In this document: in pieces, positions 38,728-47,241 of the stretch
Layout of the letters: every line of letters begins with the position of its first letter
Numbering within the stretch: position 1 is the first letter of the stretch
Assembly (NCBI GenBank): GCA_963730785.1
Contig: CAVSTF010000010.1
Coordinates: forward strand, 310,001-374,000
Direction of reading: 5' to 3'
DNA: 64,000 bases
From: Bog-473 sp963730785
Lineage (GTDB): Bacteria > Actinomycetota > Acidimicrobiia > Acidimicrobiales > RAAP-2
The notes under the pieces: generated by a model
The model's input: the letters and a program-made list of their open reading frames with translations, nothing else
The model's database searches: none
Told to the model about the DNA's origin: nothing
Position numbers and translations under genes: made by a program

Positions 38728-40050
38728 ATGCCCACGCTTTCGGAGGACCTTGCCTTTCGCGGCCTGATCCACCAGGTGACCGACCCCGATCTGCTCCAGA
38801 AAATCGACCAGCCCGGGCTGACCGTCTACGCCGGTTTCGACCCCTCGGCGGACAGCCTGCACGTGGGCTCGCTGCTGCAGCTGTGTCTGCTGCGCCGTTT
38901 TCAGGAGGCCGGACATCGGCCCATCTCGCTCGCAGGGGGCGGCACGGGAATGATCGGCGACCCCGGAGGGAAATCCGAAGAGCGCAATCTGCTCACGGCC
39001 GAGGTGCTGGACGGGTACCTCGAAGGCATCCGGCCCCAACTCGGACAGTTCCTGGATTTCGGTGAGCAGCCGGACGGCACCCCGAAGGCGCTCCTCCTGA
39101 ACAACGCCGACTGGCTCGGCCGCCTCTCGACCATCGACTTCCTCCGAGATACGGGCAAGCACTTCACCATCAACCAGATGGTCGGCAAGGAGTCGGTCAA
39201 GGCCCGCTTCGAGCGGCCCGACCAAGGCATCTCGTTCACCGAGTTCAGTTACATGCTGCTGCAGGCCTACGACTTCTTGCACCTGCATCGGGAGCACGGC
39301 TGCGATCTCCAAATTGGAGGGAGTGACCAGTGGGGCAACATCACGATGGGGATCGAGCTCATTCGCAAGGTGTGCGGTGACGAGTCGTGGGGCCTGACCA
39401 CACCCCTGGTCGTGAAGTCGGACGGCTCCAAATACGGCAAGACCGAATCGGGCACCGTCTGGCTCGACGCCCGGCGCACCAGTCCTTTCGCCATGTACCA
39501 GTTCCTGTTCAATTCGGCCGACGACATGGTGGGGGACTACCTCCGCTTCTTCACCTTCATCTCCCATGAGGACATCGTCTCCCTCGACGCCGAAACCGCC
39601 GAAGCCCCGCAACGTCGGTCGGCCCAACGGGCGCTGGCCCGGGCCGTGGTGGCCATGGTCCACGGCGAGGCCGAGGTGACCAGGGCCGAAGAGGCGTCGG
39701 CCGCGCTCTTTACCGAATCGATCGGCGGCCTCAGCGAGGAAATGCTGCTGGCGGTGACCGAGGACGCGCCGAGCACCGAGGTGGCCCGTGCCGAGTTTCT
39801 GGGCGGCGGCAGTGGCGGCGGCTGGCGGCGGGCTGGCGGCGGGTTGCCCTTGGTCGACGCCCTCGAGCGGACGGGTTTGGCCAAGTCGAGGAGTGACGCC
39901 CGTCGGTCCATTGAGGGCGGCGGCGCCTACGTCAACAACGTGAAGGAGACCGATCCGGCCCGAACCCTCTCAGCGACCGACCTGCTGCATGATCGGTACG
40001 TGGTGCTGCGCAAGGGAAAACGAGACGTGCACGTCATCCGGGTGGCATGA
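38728..40050 (+). CDS. tyrS: TyrS, tyrosyl-tRNA synthetase
   Basis: 440 residues, class I synthetase. TVYAGFDPSADSLHVGSLLQ carries the HIGH-like HVGS; YMLLQAYDFLHLHREHGCDL and IGGSDQWGNITMG bind tyrosine; KSDGSKYGKTESGTVWLD is the KMSKS-like loop. The C-terminal S4 domain is seen in SRSDARRSIEGGGAYVNNVK. Between catalytic and S4 domains there is a Gly-rich insert (LGGGSGGGWRRAGGG). ATG 38728 follows AAGGTGG; an in-frame ATG at 38689 would add 13 residues but overlaps the divergent gene. The TGA overlaps the next ATG. Confidence 0.94.
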   Translation: MPTLSEDLAFRGLIHQVTDPDLLQKIDQPGLTVYAGFDPSADSLHVGSLLQLCLLRRFQEAGHRPISLAGGGTGMIGDPGGKSEERNLLTAEVLDGYLEGIRPQLGQFLDFGEQPDGTPKALLLNNADWLGRLSTIDFLRDTGKHFTINQMVGKESVKARFERPDQGISFTEFSYMLLQAYDFLHLHREHGCDLQIGGSDQWGNITMGIELIRKVCGDESWGLTTPLVVKSDGSKYGKTESGTVWLDARRTSPFAMYQFLFNSADDMVGDYLRFFTFISHEDIVSLDAETAEAPQRRSAQRALARAVVAMVHGEAEVTRAEEASAALFTESIGGLSEEMLLAVTEDAPSTEVARAEFLGGGSGGGWRRAGGGLPLVDALERTGLAKSRSDARRSIEGGGAYVNNVKETDPARTLSATDLLHDRYVVLRKGKRDVHVIRVA

Positions 40051-40579
40051 CGCTGAGCTCTCGGACCAGCCCGGCCCGCTCGGACCCGGATAGTGGCCGC
40101 TGCCGTCGTGGGGTTGTTGGCCATCGGTGCCGCATCGTGCGCCGGCTTGGATCAGCAGGGATCGTCGGCCCATCGCATGCGGGAGTGGGTCTCGGGCACC
40201 ACGCTGGGGGAGGACATCGGCACCTTGGTGGCCGACAACGCTCGGGTCCCCAAGACGGTGCCCAACGGCACCGGGTGCCGTGCACGCCGCCTGCGGTGCA
40301 CTGGAGGACGACGCCGAGCAGTTCAACTCGTCGCTCCCGTCGCCGGACTACCAGATAACCGATTGGCTGTCCCAGGCGTATGGATTGGAGGGCACCGCCG
40401 GCACCGAGTGCTTCAACGCCGGGGCCACCAACAAGGCACTGTTGGACAAGTCCTACCGGGCCGCGATTAAGGCTGAAGCGCTCTATCAGAAGGTGATCAG
40501 CCGCGTCCGCTCCCTCGATGGCATGCCGGTCTCCACGACCACCACCACCGACAACAACCCGGGCAGTATTTTCGGATGA
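40047..40579 (+). CDS. Putative lipoprotein (two frame changes)
   Basis: About 177 residues, not recognised beyond its export signal. After a short Arg-containing start (MTLSSRTSPARS) a frame change near 40085 leads to a hydrophobic segment and lipobox, VVGLLAIGAASC-AG, cleaved by LspA. The mature part has two further Cys (HAACGAL and GTECFNAG), which could form a disulfide, and ends in a Thr-rich tail. A second frame change lies near 40285. Starts by ATGA overlap with tyrS and ends by ATGA overlap with the flavin reductase gene. Confidence 0.6.
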
Positions 40580-41158
40580 GCACCGGATCCGGCTCAGACG
40601 CAGCGCCCGCCGCCCCGGTCACCGACCCAACCGACGCCTGTGCCCGACGAGTTCGACCGCCAGCGTCGCCGGATCCTGTGGTCGCTGCCGACCGGGTTGT
40701 ATTTGATCGGCAGCCGTTTCGAGGACCAGGTCAATCTGATGACGGCCAACCTGGTGGTGCAGGTCTGCCTGGAGCCCAAGTTGGTCGGGGTGGCCATTGA
40801 GTCGGCATCGGTCACGGCCGGTCTCATCGGGCCGTCGGGCGCGTTTGCCATTTCATTGCTCGAGCGCAGCGAAAAAGAAGTGGTGCGCCGCTTCGTCAAG
40901 CCGGTGGTGGACATCGAGCGGGACGCCGCTGGCGAGGTGACATCTCTCACCGGCCATGCGGTGCAGATGATCGGGGTCGGTCGTTTGCCGGTGACCGTGC
41001 CGGTGCTGGCTTCGGCCGCCGGCTACCTCGGATGCACTCTCGTACGCACCGAGCACTTCGGCAGTCATACGTTCTTTGTTGGTGAGGTGGTTGACGTAGG
41101 GGGCGAACCAGGGGAGGTGCTCCGAATGGAGGACACCCGCATGCACTACGGAGGGTGA
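40576..41158 (+). CDS. Flavin reductase-like FMN-binding protein (one frame change)
   Basis: About 193 residues with a split-barrel flavin-binding fold: LWSLPTGLYLIGSRFEDQVN, LMTANLVVQVCLEPKLVGVA, ESASVTAGLIGPSGAFAISL and GCTLVRTEHFGSHTFFVGEV. Such proteins bind FMN and either reduce flavin for a partner oxygenase or act as redox enzymes. The first 20 residues lie in another frame (change near 40635). ATGA overlap with the lipoprotein gene and 7 nt from the formamidase gene suggest one transcript. Confidence 0.82.
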
Positions 41159-41165
41159 CCAGACC

Positions 41166-42213
41166 ATGACCTTGCACGACTTGCCCGCCACACCGGACAC
41201 GGTCCATTGGGGCTACTTCGATGCCAGTCTGGCGCCGGTACTAACGGTGCGGTCGGGCGACCTGGTGCAGATACAGACGGTGACGCATCAGGCCGGTGAC
41301 GCCCCCGACCTGTTGATGGATGACGGCATCTGGCGGATCTTCAATGAGGTGGACGAGCGCGGGCCAGGGTCCGCACATCCTGACCGGACCGATCGCCGTC
41401 GAAGGCGCCCAACCGGGAGATGTGTTGCAGGTCGACATTCTCGAAATGGTGCCCCGACTGCCCTACGGTTCCAATATTGCCGGCCACTGGGGCCACCTCT
41501 ACGAGGAGTTTGGCAAGGAACGGGTCACCGTGTTCGGCTTCGACATCGAGGCCATGGTCGGCCGGGCCATGTTTGCGTTCGACTGGACGACCACCCCATT
41601 GGCCAACGTCAACGGGACCGTCGTGCCGGTGGACAGCGTGGTTCGGGAGCCGGCCCTCGAAGATGTGGTGGTGCCCTTGCGCCCGCACTTCGGCACCATG
41701 GGCGTCGCCCCGGCTGCACCCGGTCGACACTCGTCGGTCCCCCCGGGTGATCACGGCGGCAACATCGATAACTGGCGTATCGGCGCCGGAGGGCGGATGT
41801 ACTACCCGGTGCAGGTGCCCGGTGCGTTGCTGTCGGCCGGCGATCCGCATGTGTCGCAGGGCGACGGCGAAATCAATGGGACGGCGCTCGAGTCGTCATT
41901 GAACGGACTCCTTCGGCTCACGCTCCGCCGCAACCTGGCGCTCGACTACCCGGTGCTCGAGACGGCCGACGATGTCGTGGTGCACGGGTTCGGCGACACG
42001 CTGGATGAGGCCATGCGCAGCGCCGCCCTGCGCACCATTGATCTCCTCGGCCGATGGTTCGGTCTGAGCCGAGATGATGCCTACGCCTTCTGCAGCCTCT
42101 CCGTTGACTTCACCGTGACCCAGGTGGTCGATGCCCGACAGGGGGTACACGGTCGGATTCCGAAGGAGTGCTTCCCCAAGGGACGCCTGTCCGCAATCGG
42201 CTCCCACCCGTGA
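41166..42213 (+). CDS. Acetamidase/formamidase family protein (one frame change)
   Basis: About 348 residues of the FmdA/AmdA family, which hydrolyse short amides to ammonia and acid. Landmarks: VHWGYFDASLAPVLTVRSGD, GPIAVEGAQPGDVLQVDILE, RPHFGTMGVAP, PPGDHGGNIDNWRIGAGG and SAGDPHVSQGDGEINGTALE, with C-terminal SLSVDFTVTQVVDARQGVHG. The metal-binding GDxH/GxHGGN residues are in place. The frame changes near 41360. Sits between a flavin reductase and a RidA gene in one apparent operon; substrate unknown. Confidence 0.87.
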
Positions 42214-42229
42214 TCGGCTCCCGCCCGTG
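42196..42229 (+). repeat. 17-bp tandem duplication at the formamidase-RidA junction
   Basis: ATCGGCTCCCACCCGTG (42196-42212) is followed by ATCGGCTCCCGCCCGTG (42213-42229) and the start of a third copy. The first copy carries the formamidase stop (GTGA) and the second carries the RidA start (GTGA), so the duplication has separated what was probably one overlapping stop/start. Confidence 0.8.
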
Positions 42230-42628
42230 ATCGGCTCGTGGACTTTCGGTCCGGATGACGGCGTGCCACCCGGCGTAGCGCCCTTCGCCCATGCCACCGC
42301 AGCCGGTGAGACGCTGTACGTCACGGGTCAGATGCCCACCGGCCTCGATGGCCAACTGGTCGGGGGAGCGGTCGCGGCCCAGACCGATCAGGTGATGCGC
42401 AATCTGGAGCGGGTCCTCCTCAATGTCGGAGGCAGCCTGAGCGACGTCGTCCAGGTGCGGGCTTATCTACTTGACTGGGCCGACTACGCGGCCTTCAACG
42501 CGGCCTATGAGAAGTGGTTCCCGGAACGCTTGCCCAGCCGGACCTGCGTGGGGGTCAACGGCTTGGCCGTGGGGGCATTGGTCGAGGTCGACCTGGTGGC
42601 CTGGCGCTCGGAGGGCTGGCCAGGCTGA
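42227..42628 (+). CDS. RidA/YjgF-family protein
   Basis: 133 residues. RidA proteins hydrolyse reactive enamine/imine intermediates or act in related amine catabolism. Motifs: SWTFGPDDGVPPGVAPFAHA, LYVTGQMPTGLDGQLVGG, QTDQVMRNLERVLLNVGGSL, VVQVRAYLLDWADYAAFNAA and a C-terminal PSRTCVGVNGLAVGALVEVD; the Arg that binds the carboxylate (PSRTC) is present. Start GTG 42227 lies in the second copy of a 17-bp repeat. Genetic linkage to an amidase suggests a role in nitrogen compound breakdown, which is inference. Confidence 0.87.
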   Translation: MIGSWTFGPDDGVPPGVAPFAHATAAGETLYVTGQMPTGLDGQLVGGAVAAQTDQVMRNLERVLLNVGGSLSDVVQVRAYLLDWADYAAFNAAYEKWFPERLPSRTCVGVNGLAVGALVEVDLVAWRSEGWPG

Positions 42629-42630
42629 AC

Positions 42631-42858
42631 TCAGCTTGGGGCCGGTGGCTCTTTGGGGCGCAGGTCGATGCGCAGGGTCAGGATGCCGTCAACCAGTTCG
42701 GCCTCAGCGTCGGCGATCATGGCGTAATCGGTGAAATCCTGCTGTGCCGCTTCCCGAAAACGCTGTCGTTCCGGACCCTCGATAGGGGGCATGCCCCGAG
42801 TGCGAACTGCTTCGGCACGAGCACGGAACCGGGCCACCATCTCTTGGGGATCGAACAC
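42631..42858 (-). CDS. Small hypothetical protein, 75 aa
   Basis: Not recognised. Helical, charged: EMVARFRARAEAVRTRGMPP and EGPERQRFREAAQQDFTDYA, then a short beta-like end VDGILTLRIDLRP. Supported as a gene by a TACGCT box 6 nt before its GTG start and by normal codon use. Convergent with the RidA gene, 2 bp between stops. Confidence 0.55.
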   Translation of the reverse strand: MFDPQEMVARFRARAEAVRTRGMPPIEGPERQRFREAAQQDFTDYAMIADAEAELVDGILTLRIDLRPKEPPAPS

Positions 42859-42864
42859 CGGATC

Positions 42865-42870
42865 AGCGTA
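42865..42870 (-). promoter_or_regulatory. -10 box for the leaderless 75-aa gene
   Basis: On the minus strand TACGCT lies 6 nt before the GTG at 42858; no ribosome binding site. Confidence 0.5.
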
Positions 42871-42890
42871 GGTGGTGCCGGGTTGGGCTG

Positions 42891-42916
42891 GTGCCGGAGT
42901 CGGGTGCCGGAGTCGG
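42891..42916. repeat. 13-bp tandem duplication
   Basis: GTGCCGGAGTCGG occurs twice head to tail in the 240-bp divergent gap between the two small genes. No function apparent. Confidence 0.7.
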
Positions 42917-43021
42917 GGCGACGACAGATTGGGTCGTGATGGGTCTTGATTGGGTCAACTTTTCCTGGTGAAAGCGAAAAATTGAGGCCAAACCACCGAC
43001 AGAAGCCCCATCAGCAGGCAC

Positions 43022-43027
43022 TACAAT
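43022..43027 (+). promoter_or_regulatory. -10 box upstream of the small Cys-containing gene
   Basis: TACAAT matches the housekeeping -10 at five of six positions; no convincing -35 is placed 16-18 nt upstream. It would give a leader of about 65 nt ending in an AAGGAG ribosome binding site. Confidence 0.4.
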
Positions 43028-43097
43028 GGTTCGGCGGTCTGGGACCGTCATGATGGGCCGGGAGGGGATTCACAGACCGGCTGAGCAAGGAGTTCTC

Positions 43098-43307
43098 GTG
43101 AAAAAGGGACGCCACCGCAGGTTCGAAGAGGCGCGGAGTTTGAAGCGATCGCCCACTGAGTCCAACGCGCGTTGTGCCGAGTGCGGCGCCGAGCCTGACG
43201 ACGTCCACGCGGCCTGGTGTCTGGCCGAAGAGGACAAGTACGACCGCATTCTGGGCTCCACCCCGTCGCCGTCATATGCGGCCGAGGAAGACCCGCTCAA
43301 CGACTGA
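43098..43307 (+). CDS. Small Cys-containing protein, 69 aa
   Basis: Not recognised. A basic N-terminus (MKKGRHRRFEEARSLKR) is followed by CAECGAEPDDVHAAWC, a C-X2-C plus His/Cys arrangement that could bind one zinc ion, and an acidic tail. GTG 43098 has AAGGAG at a good distance. Convergent with the Cys-rich 295-aa gene. Confidence 0.6.
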   Translation: MKKGRHRRFEEARSLKRSPTESNARCAECGAEPDDVHAAWCLAEEDKYDRILGSTPSPSYAAEEDPLND

Positions 43308-43327
43308 AGCTGTTCTGCCTGACCTGA

Positions 43328-44215
43328 CTAGGTGGTCTGATTGATCGCCTGGTCCAGCGTCGGCTCAGGTGCTGGTGGCGCAACGGCCGGCGCAGCGGCA
43401 GCCGTTGCAGATTTCGACCTCGAACCAGATTTCGCTCCGGTCCCAGCAACCTTCTTGCCCCCAGTCGCCGGGGTCTTGCGATTGCGCACGGCCGGGTGCG
43501 GCAGTGCTACCCGCTCAGACCGGAGTCGGTCACGCTGGCGTAGATAGGCGGCCAGACGCTCATAGACGTTGGCCCCGACCATTTTGGTCAGTTCGGCCTG
43601 CATCTCTTTGTAGACGGGCTGCTTGCCCACGAAGGCCTCGGGCGACTCGGTGCACCACCAGTGGAACTCTTCGCCGCCCTTGCCCCAGTGCTTGCGATCC
43701 CACTGGCGGATGGTGGAGGTGACGTGGCCGCTCTCGTCGTCGACCGCATCTTCACGGCGTAGCGGCAGCTGCCAGCAGACCTCGGGCTTGTACTCGAGCG
43801 GATTGACGTCATTTTTCAGGGCCGCCAAGTGCAAGGCGCAGCCGGGTCCGGCCTCGAAGCCGACCCGATTCAGAAAAATGCAGGCGTCATCGACCAGGCG
43901 GGTCACCGTGTCGCCGTCCTTGTTCTTGTGGACGACACTCTTCTTGGTCCCGTGGTTCTGCCACACATCGGCGGTCAGGGTGGCCGCATACTTCTCGACC
44001 CGCTTGACGTCTTTCTTGTCGACGAAGTGAGCGCCGTAGCTGCAGCATCCCTGCACCAGCTCGGGCGCGGGGCCGGTGAGCACCCCTTGGCAACCCTGAC
44101 CAAAAATGCACATCCAGTTGCTGGTCAGGAAGGTGATGTCGAAGACCCAGGTGCGTTCGAATCCATCGTCTTCGAAGCTGACCCATTCATGCGTATCGGG
44201 GGGAGCGGTGGCCAC
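43328..44215 (-). CDS. Cys-rich conserved-looking protein, 295 aa
   Basis: Function not assigned. Eight or more Cys are spread in short clusters: CIFGQGCQGVL, VQGCCSYGAHF, DDACIFLNRVGFEAGPGCAL, KPEVCWQLPLRRED and HWWCTESPEAF. The pattern recalls metal-binding YkgJ/DUF3109-type clusters, which is a tentative comparison. A helix follows (YERLAAYLRQRDRLRS) and then a basic, Ala/Pro-rich disordered tail of about 60 residues. GTG 44215 lies 7 nt behind TATCGT, a leaderless start divergent from the Nfu gene, which suggests possible shared regulation of metal or Fe-S functions. Confidence 0.65.
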   Translation of the reverse strand: MATAPPDTHEWVSFEDDGFERTWVFDITFLTSNWMCIFGQGCQGVLTGPAPELVQGCCSYGAHFVDKKDVKRVEKYAATLTADVWQNHGTKKSVVHKNKDGDTVTRLVDDACIFLNRVGFEAGPGCALHLAALKNDVNPLEYKPEVCWQLPLRREDAVDDESGHVTSTIRQWDRKHWGKGGEEFHWWCTESPEAFVGKQPVYKEMQAELTKMVGANVYERLAAYLRQRDRLRSERVALPHPAVRNRKTPATGGKKVAGTGAKSGSRSKSATAAAAPAVAPPAPEPTLDQAINQTT

Positions 44216-44222
44216 GAGCGTG

Positions 44223-44228
44223 ACGATA
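44223..44228 (-). promoter_or_regulatory. -10 box for the leaderless Cys-rich gene
   Basis: On the minus strand TATCGT lies 7 nt before the GTG at 44215. Confidence 0.5.
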
Positions 44229-44299
44229 GTTGGTACCCGGGCCGGCAGGTTTCTGTTGCGTGAATGATCTACCCGGGCCTATTGAGGCCCGCCAGGCCG

Positions 44300-44305
44300 T
44301 AGACT
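44300..44305 (+). promoter_or_regulatory. -10 box for the leaderless Nfu gene
   Basis: TAGACT lies 7 nt before the ATG at 44313; no ribosome binding site. Confidence 0.55.
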
Positions 44306-44312
44306 GGCGACC

Positions 44313-44972
44313 ATGGCCACTACTGCCGAAGATCTCCAGACCACCACGACCGTCGTCTCGCTGACGCCCGAGGCGCACCGCATCGTGCGCGACGCGCTGA
44401 ACCAGGAGCCCGACCCGGCGACGCTCGCCCTCTGGCTTGAGGTGCGCGGCGTCAACGCCGGCGCCTTCATTTACGACCTCTTCTTCCAAGCCATCTCGGA
44501 TGCGGCCGATGACGACGCCGTCTACGCCGATGGTGACGTCACCGTCGTCGTGCCGGCCGGCAGCGTCGACCGCCTGCGGGGCGCTCGACTGGAATGGTCC
44601 GAAGAGGGTGACGGCGGGCTCGTGCTCGTCAACCCCAATACGCCGACGATCGAGGAAGCCTCACCCGGCGTGCCGCCCGAAGTACTGGCCAAGGGCATCA
44701 GCAGCCAGCTGGCCCTGCGGGTCATCGCCGTCCTGGAGAACGCCGTCAATCCGTCCATCGCCAGCCACGGCGGTCGGGCCGACCTGATCGGTCTGAATGA
44801 AGAGGACGGCCTGGCCTACCTCCGTCTGTCGGGCGGGTGCCAGGGTTGCGCCATGTCGCAAATGACGCTCAAGCAGGGTATCGAGACGACGCTGCTCGAA
44901 GAGGTGCCCGAGCTGACCAAGGTCATCGACGTCACCGATCATGGTGAAGGAGAAAACCCCTTCTACGCCTAG
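44313..44972 (+). CDS. Nfu-type Fe-S cluster carrier (NfuA-like two-domain protein)
   Basis: 219 residues. The N-terminal half (about 15-105) resembles an A-type carrier domain without its Cys (VSLTPEAHRIVRDALNQEPD, LALWLEVRG..AGAFIYDLFF), as in NfuA. The C-terminal half is the NifU domain: PSIASHGGRADLIGLNEEDG and the cluster-binding LRLSGGCQGCAMSQMTLKQG (C-X2-C) then VPELTKVIDVTDH. Such proteins transfer Fe-S clusters to client enzymes. One intact frame with leaderless start. Confidence 0.88.
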   Translation: MATTAEDLQTTTTVVSLTPEAHRIVRDALNQEPDPATLALWLEVRGVNAGAFIYDLFFQAISDAADDDAVYADGDVTVVVPAGSVDRLRGARLEWSEEGDGGLVLVNPNTPTIEEASPGVPPEVLAKGISSQLALRVIAVLENAVNPSIASHGGRADLIGLNEEDGLAYLRLSGGCQGCAMSQMTLKQGIETTLLEEVPELTKVIDVTDHGEGENPFYA

Positions 44973-45030
44973 TCGGACCGGAAAGGGCGAGCCGGAGGGC
45001 TGGGGCCGGACCAACGAGCGGGGGCATGGC

Positions 45031-45510
45031 ATGGCCAAGAAGTCTGGGAGCAAGCCTGACGGCAAGTCCGGGGCGAAGCCGGCCTCTGAGCACTGGGGCA
45101 CCGACCCCGAAGAGCACGACTACCCGGCGGCGGCCGCCTTTCTGAGTCTGACCAACTCGGCCACCGAGGTGCGGCGGCTGGTCACTGCGCTGAAGACGGC
45201 GCCCACTTTGCACTACATGGCCAAGGATCTGTTGCGGGCCTCTGGCCTCGCCCTCCTCGGTCCGGACAATCCGCACGTGACCAGGGACCTGGCCAAGGTG
45301 CAGGCCGGCAAGGCGCTGTCACCGGTGCTGCTGGTCCGGGGCGATCTCGGCCACGGAGTGCCCCTGACGGTGGCCGACGGCTATCACCGCATTTGTGCCA
45401 GCTACCACCTGGACGAGAACGCCCAGATCCCCTGCCACCTGGTCGATCTGCGCCCACCGACCTCCCGTCCAGCCTCCCGGAGCACCAAAGGTCCCACATC
45501 AGTCCAGTAG
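45031..45510 (+). CDS. Hypothetical protein, about 159 aa
   Basis: Not assigned. A basic Lys/Gly N-terminus leads to YPAAAAFLSLTNSATEVRRL, LHYMAKDLLRASGLALLGPD and a stretch like a ParB/Srx substrate loop, LTVADGYHRICASYHLDENA. Start uncertain: ATG 45031, or ATG 44941 which would overlap the Nfu gene by 32 nt. One clean frame and a conserved-looking core support a real gene. The -10 box of aroC overlaps its stop. Confidence 0.6.
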   Translation: MAKKSGSKPDGKSGAKPASEHWGTDPEEHDYPAAAAFLSLTNSATEVRRLVTALKTAPTLHYMAKDLLRASGLALLGPDNPHVTRDLAKVQAGKALSPVLLVRGDLGHGVPLTVADGYHRICASYHLDENAQIPCHLVDLRPPTSRPASRSTKGPTSVQ

Positions 45511-45513
45511 CGT
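45508..45513 (+). promoter_or_regulatory. -10 box for leaderless aroC operon
   Basis: TAGCGT lies 6 nt before the aroC GTG at 45520 and overlaps the TAG stop of the previous gene. It would start the aroC-aroK-aroB-aroQ transcript. Confidence 0.55.
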
Positions 45514-45519
45514 GACTGC

Positions 45520-46728
45520 GTGCTGCGCTACCTGACCGCCGGAGAATCGCACGGTCGCGCCCTGGTGGTCACGGTAGAGGGCCTGCCGGCCGGATTGCCG
45601 GTCGCCGTCGAGGACATCGCCTCCGAATTGGCCCGCCGGCGCCTGGGTTATGGCCGCGGCCCCCGCATGCGTTTCGAGCAGGACGAGATCACGTTGGTCG
45701 GCGGCATCCGCCACGGCCGCACCCTGGGTTCACCGGTGGCCATCATCATCGGCAACTCGGAATGGCCCAAGTGGACCGAGGAAATGTCACCCGAGTTGGG
45801 TGCGCCCACCAAAGTGCTGACCCAACCCCGACCGGGCCACGCCGATATGCCCGGCATGCTCAAGTACGGCTTCGATGACGCCCGCGATGTGCTCGAACGG
45901 GCCTCGGCCCGGGAAACGGCAGCCCGGGTGGCGGCCGGCACGCTGGCCAAGCTGCTGCTCTCGCACCTGGGCGTCGACGTCATCAGCCACATCATCGGCC
46001 TGGGCGACGCCATCGCCTCGCCCGATGCGCCTCGCCCGGTGCCGGGCGATCTGGCCCGCATCGACGAGAGCCAGGTCCGCTGCTTCGACCCCGCGTCCGA
46101 AGAGGCGATGATTGCCGCCATCAAGGCAGCGGCCAAGGAGGGTGACTCCCTCGGCGGCGTGGCCGAGGTACTGGCGTACGGCGTGCCACTCGGACTGGGT
46201 AGCCATGTGCACTGGGACCGCAAGCTCGATGCACTGCTGGCCCAGGCCCTGATGAGTATCCAGGCGGTGAAAGCCGTCGAGATCGGCGAGGGCTGGGACG
46301 TCGCCACCCGCCGCGGTTCGGACGCCCACGATGCCATCCATTACAACGAAACTGACGGCTACGTGCGACCCACCCACCGGGCCGGTGGCATCGAAGGTGG
46401 CATCTCCAATGGCGACCTCCTGGTGGCGCGGGTGGCCATGAAGCCGTTGGCCACGCTGAATCGCCCCACGCTCGAAACGGTGGACATGGTCACCAAGGAG
46501 TCGACCGTGAGCTTCCGCGAGCGCACCGACACCACGGCCGTGCCGGCCATGGGTGTGGTGGCCGAGACCATGACGGCCCTGGTGCTGGCCGCCGAGGCCA
46601 CCCGCAAGTTCGGCGGTGACTCACTGGCCGAGATGCTCCGCAACAAAGAGAGCTATGTGCAGGCGTTGGGCAGCACGCCCTCGGCCGCCCAGGGAAAACC
46701 GTCCGACCGCATCGTCACCAACGAGTGA
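45520..46728 (+). CDS. aroC: AroC, chorismate synthase
   Basis: 402 residues; converts EPSP to chorismate using reduced FMN. Signature segments: LTAGESHGRALVVTVEGLPA, RLGYGRGPRMRFEQDEITLV, RPGHADMPGMLKYGFDDARD, ARETAARVAAGTLAK, THRAGGIEGGISNG and RTDTTAVPAMGVVAE. Intact. First gene of an aro operon; stop overlaps the GTG of aroK. Confidence 0.96.
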   Translation: MLRYLTAGESHGRALVVTVEGLPAGLPVAVEDIASELARRRLGYGRGPRMRFEQDEITLVGGIRHGRTLGSPVAIIIGNSEWPKWTEEMSPELGAPTKVLTQPRPGHADMPGMLKYGFDDARDVLERASARETAARVAAGTLAKLLLSHLGVDVISHIIGLGDAIASPDAPRPVPGDLARIDESQVRCFDPASEEAMIAAIKAAAKEGDSLGGVAEVLAYGVPLGLGSHVHWDRKLDALLAQALMSIQAVKAVEIGEGWDVATRRGSDAHDAIHYNETDGYVRPTHRAGGIEGGISNGDLLVARVAMKPLATLNRPTLETVDMVTKESTVSFRERTDTTAVPAMGVVAETMTALVLAAEATRKFGGDSLAEMLRNKESYVQALGSTPSAAQGKPSDRIVTNE

Positions 46729-47241
46729 TGACGCCCCGCATCCTGCTGGTGGGGATGATGGGCGCCGGCAAGACCACGGTGGGTGAGCTGCTGGCCCAGC
46801 GGCTGGGTTGGGACTACCTGGATTCCGACGCCGAGGTGGAAGCGGCCACTGGGCTGACCGTCCCGGCGCTCTTTGCCCGCGACGGTGAGCTGGCCTTCCG
46901 AGATGCCGAAGCGGCCGCCCTGACCCGGGCCTGCGCCAGCCCCCGAACCGGTGGTGGTGTCGGTGGCCGGTGGCGCCGTGTTGCGAGCCGAGAACCGCAC
47001 CCTGCTGTCGTCGTCGGGCACCGTGGTCTGGTTGAGGGCCCGGCCCGAGACGCTGGCCTCTCGGGTGGGGGACGGCGTCGGTCGTCCGCTCCTCGAAGTC
47101 GACCCGGCCGGCACGCTGGCCCGGCTCAACGCCGAACGCCGGCCCTTCTACGAGGAGGTGGCCGAGGTGACGATCGACGTCGATGACCTGTCGGCCGACA
47201 CCGTGGCCGGGCGGATTCTCGAGTTGGTTGGGGTCCGATGA
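46725..47241 (+). CDS. aroK: AroK, shikimate kinase (one frame change)
   Basis: About 171 residues. Walker A VGMMGAGKTTVGELLAQRLG, shikimate-binding DYLDSDAEVEAATG and FRDAEAAALTRAC, then after a frame change near 46940 (one base extra in a C run) VVVSVAGGAVLR, where the family has GGG. C-terminal RLNAERRPFYEEVAEVTIDV carries the lid Arg region. Start GTG 46725 or ATG 46728. Stop overlaps an ATG that is out of frame with aroB. Confidence 0.9.
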
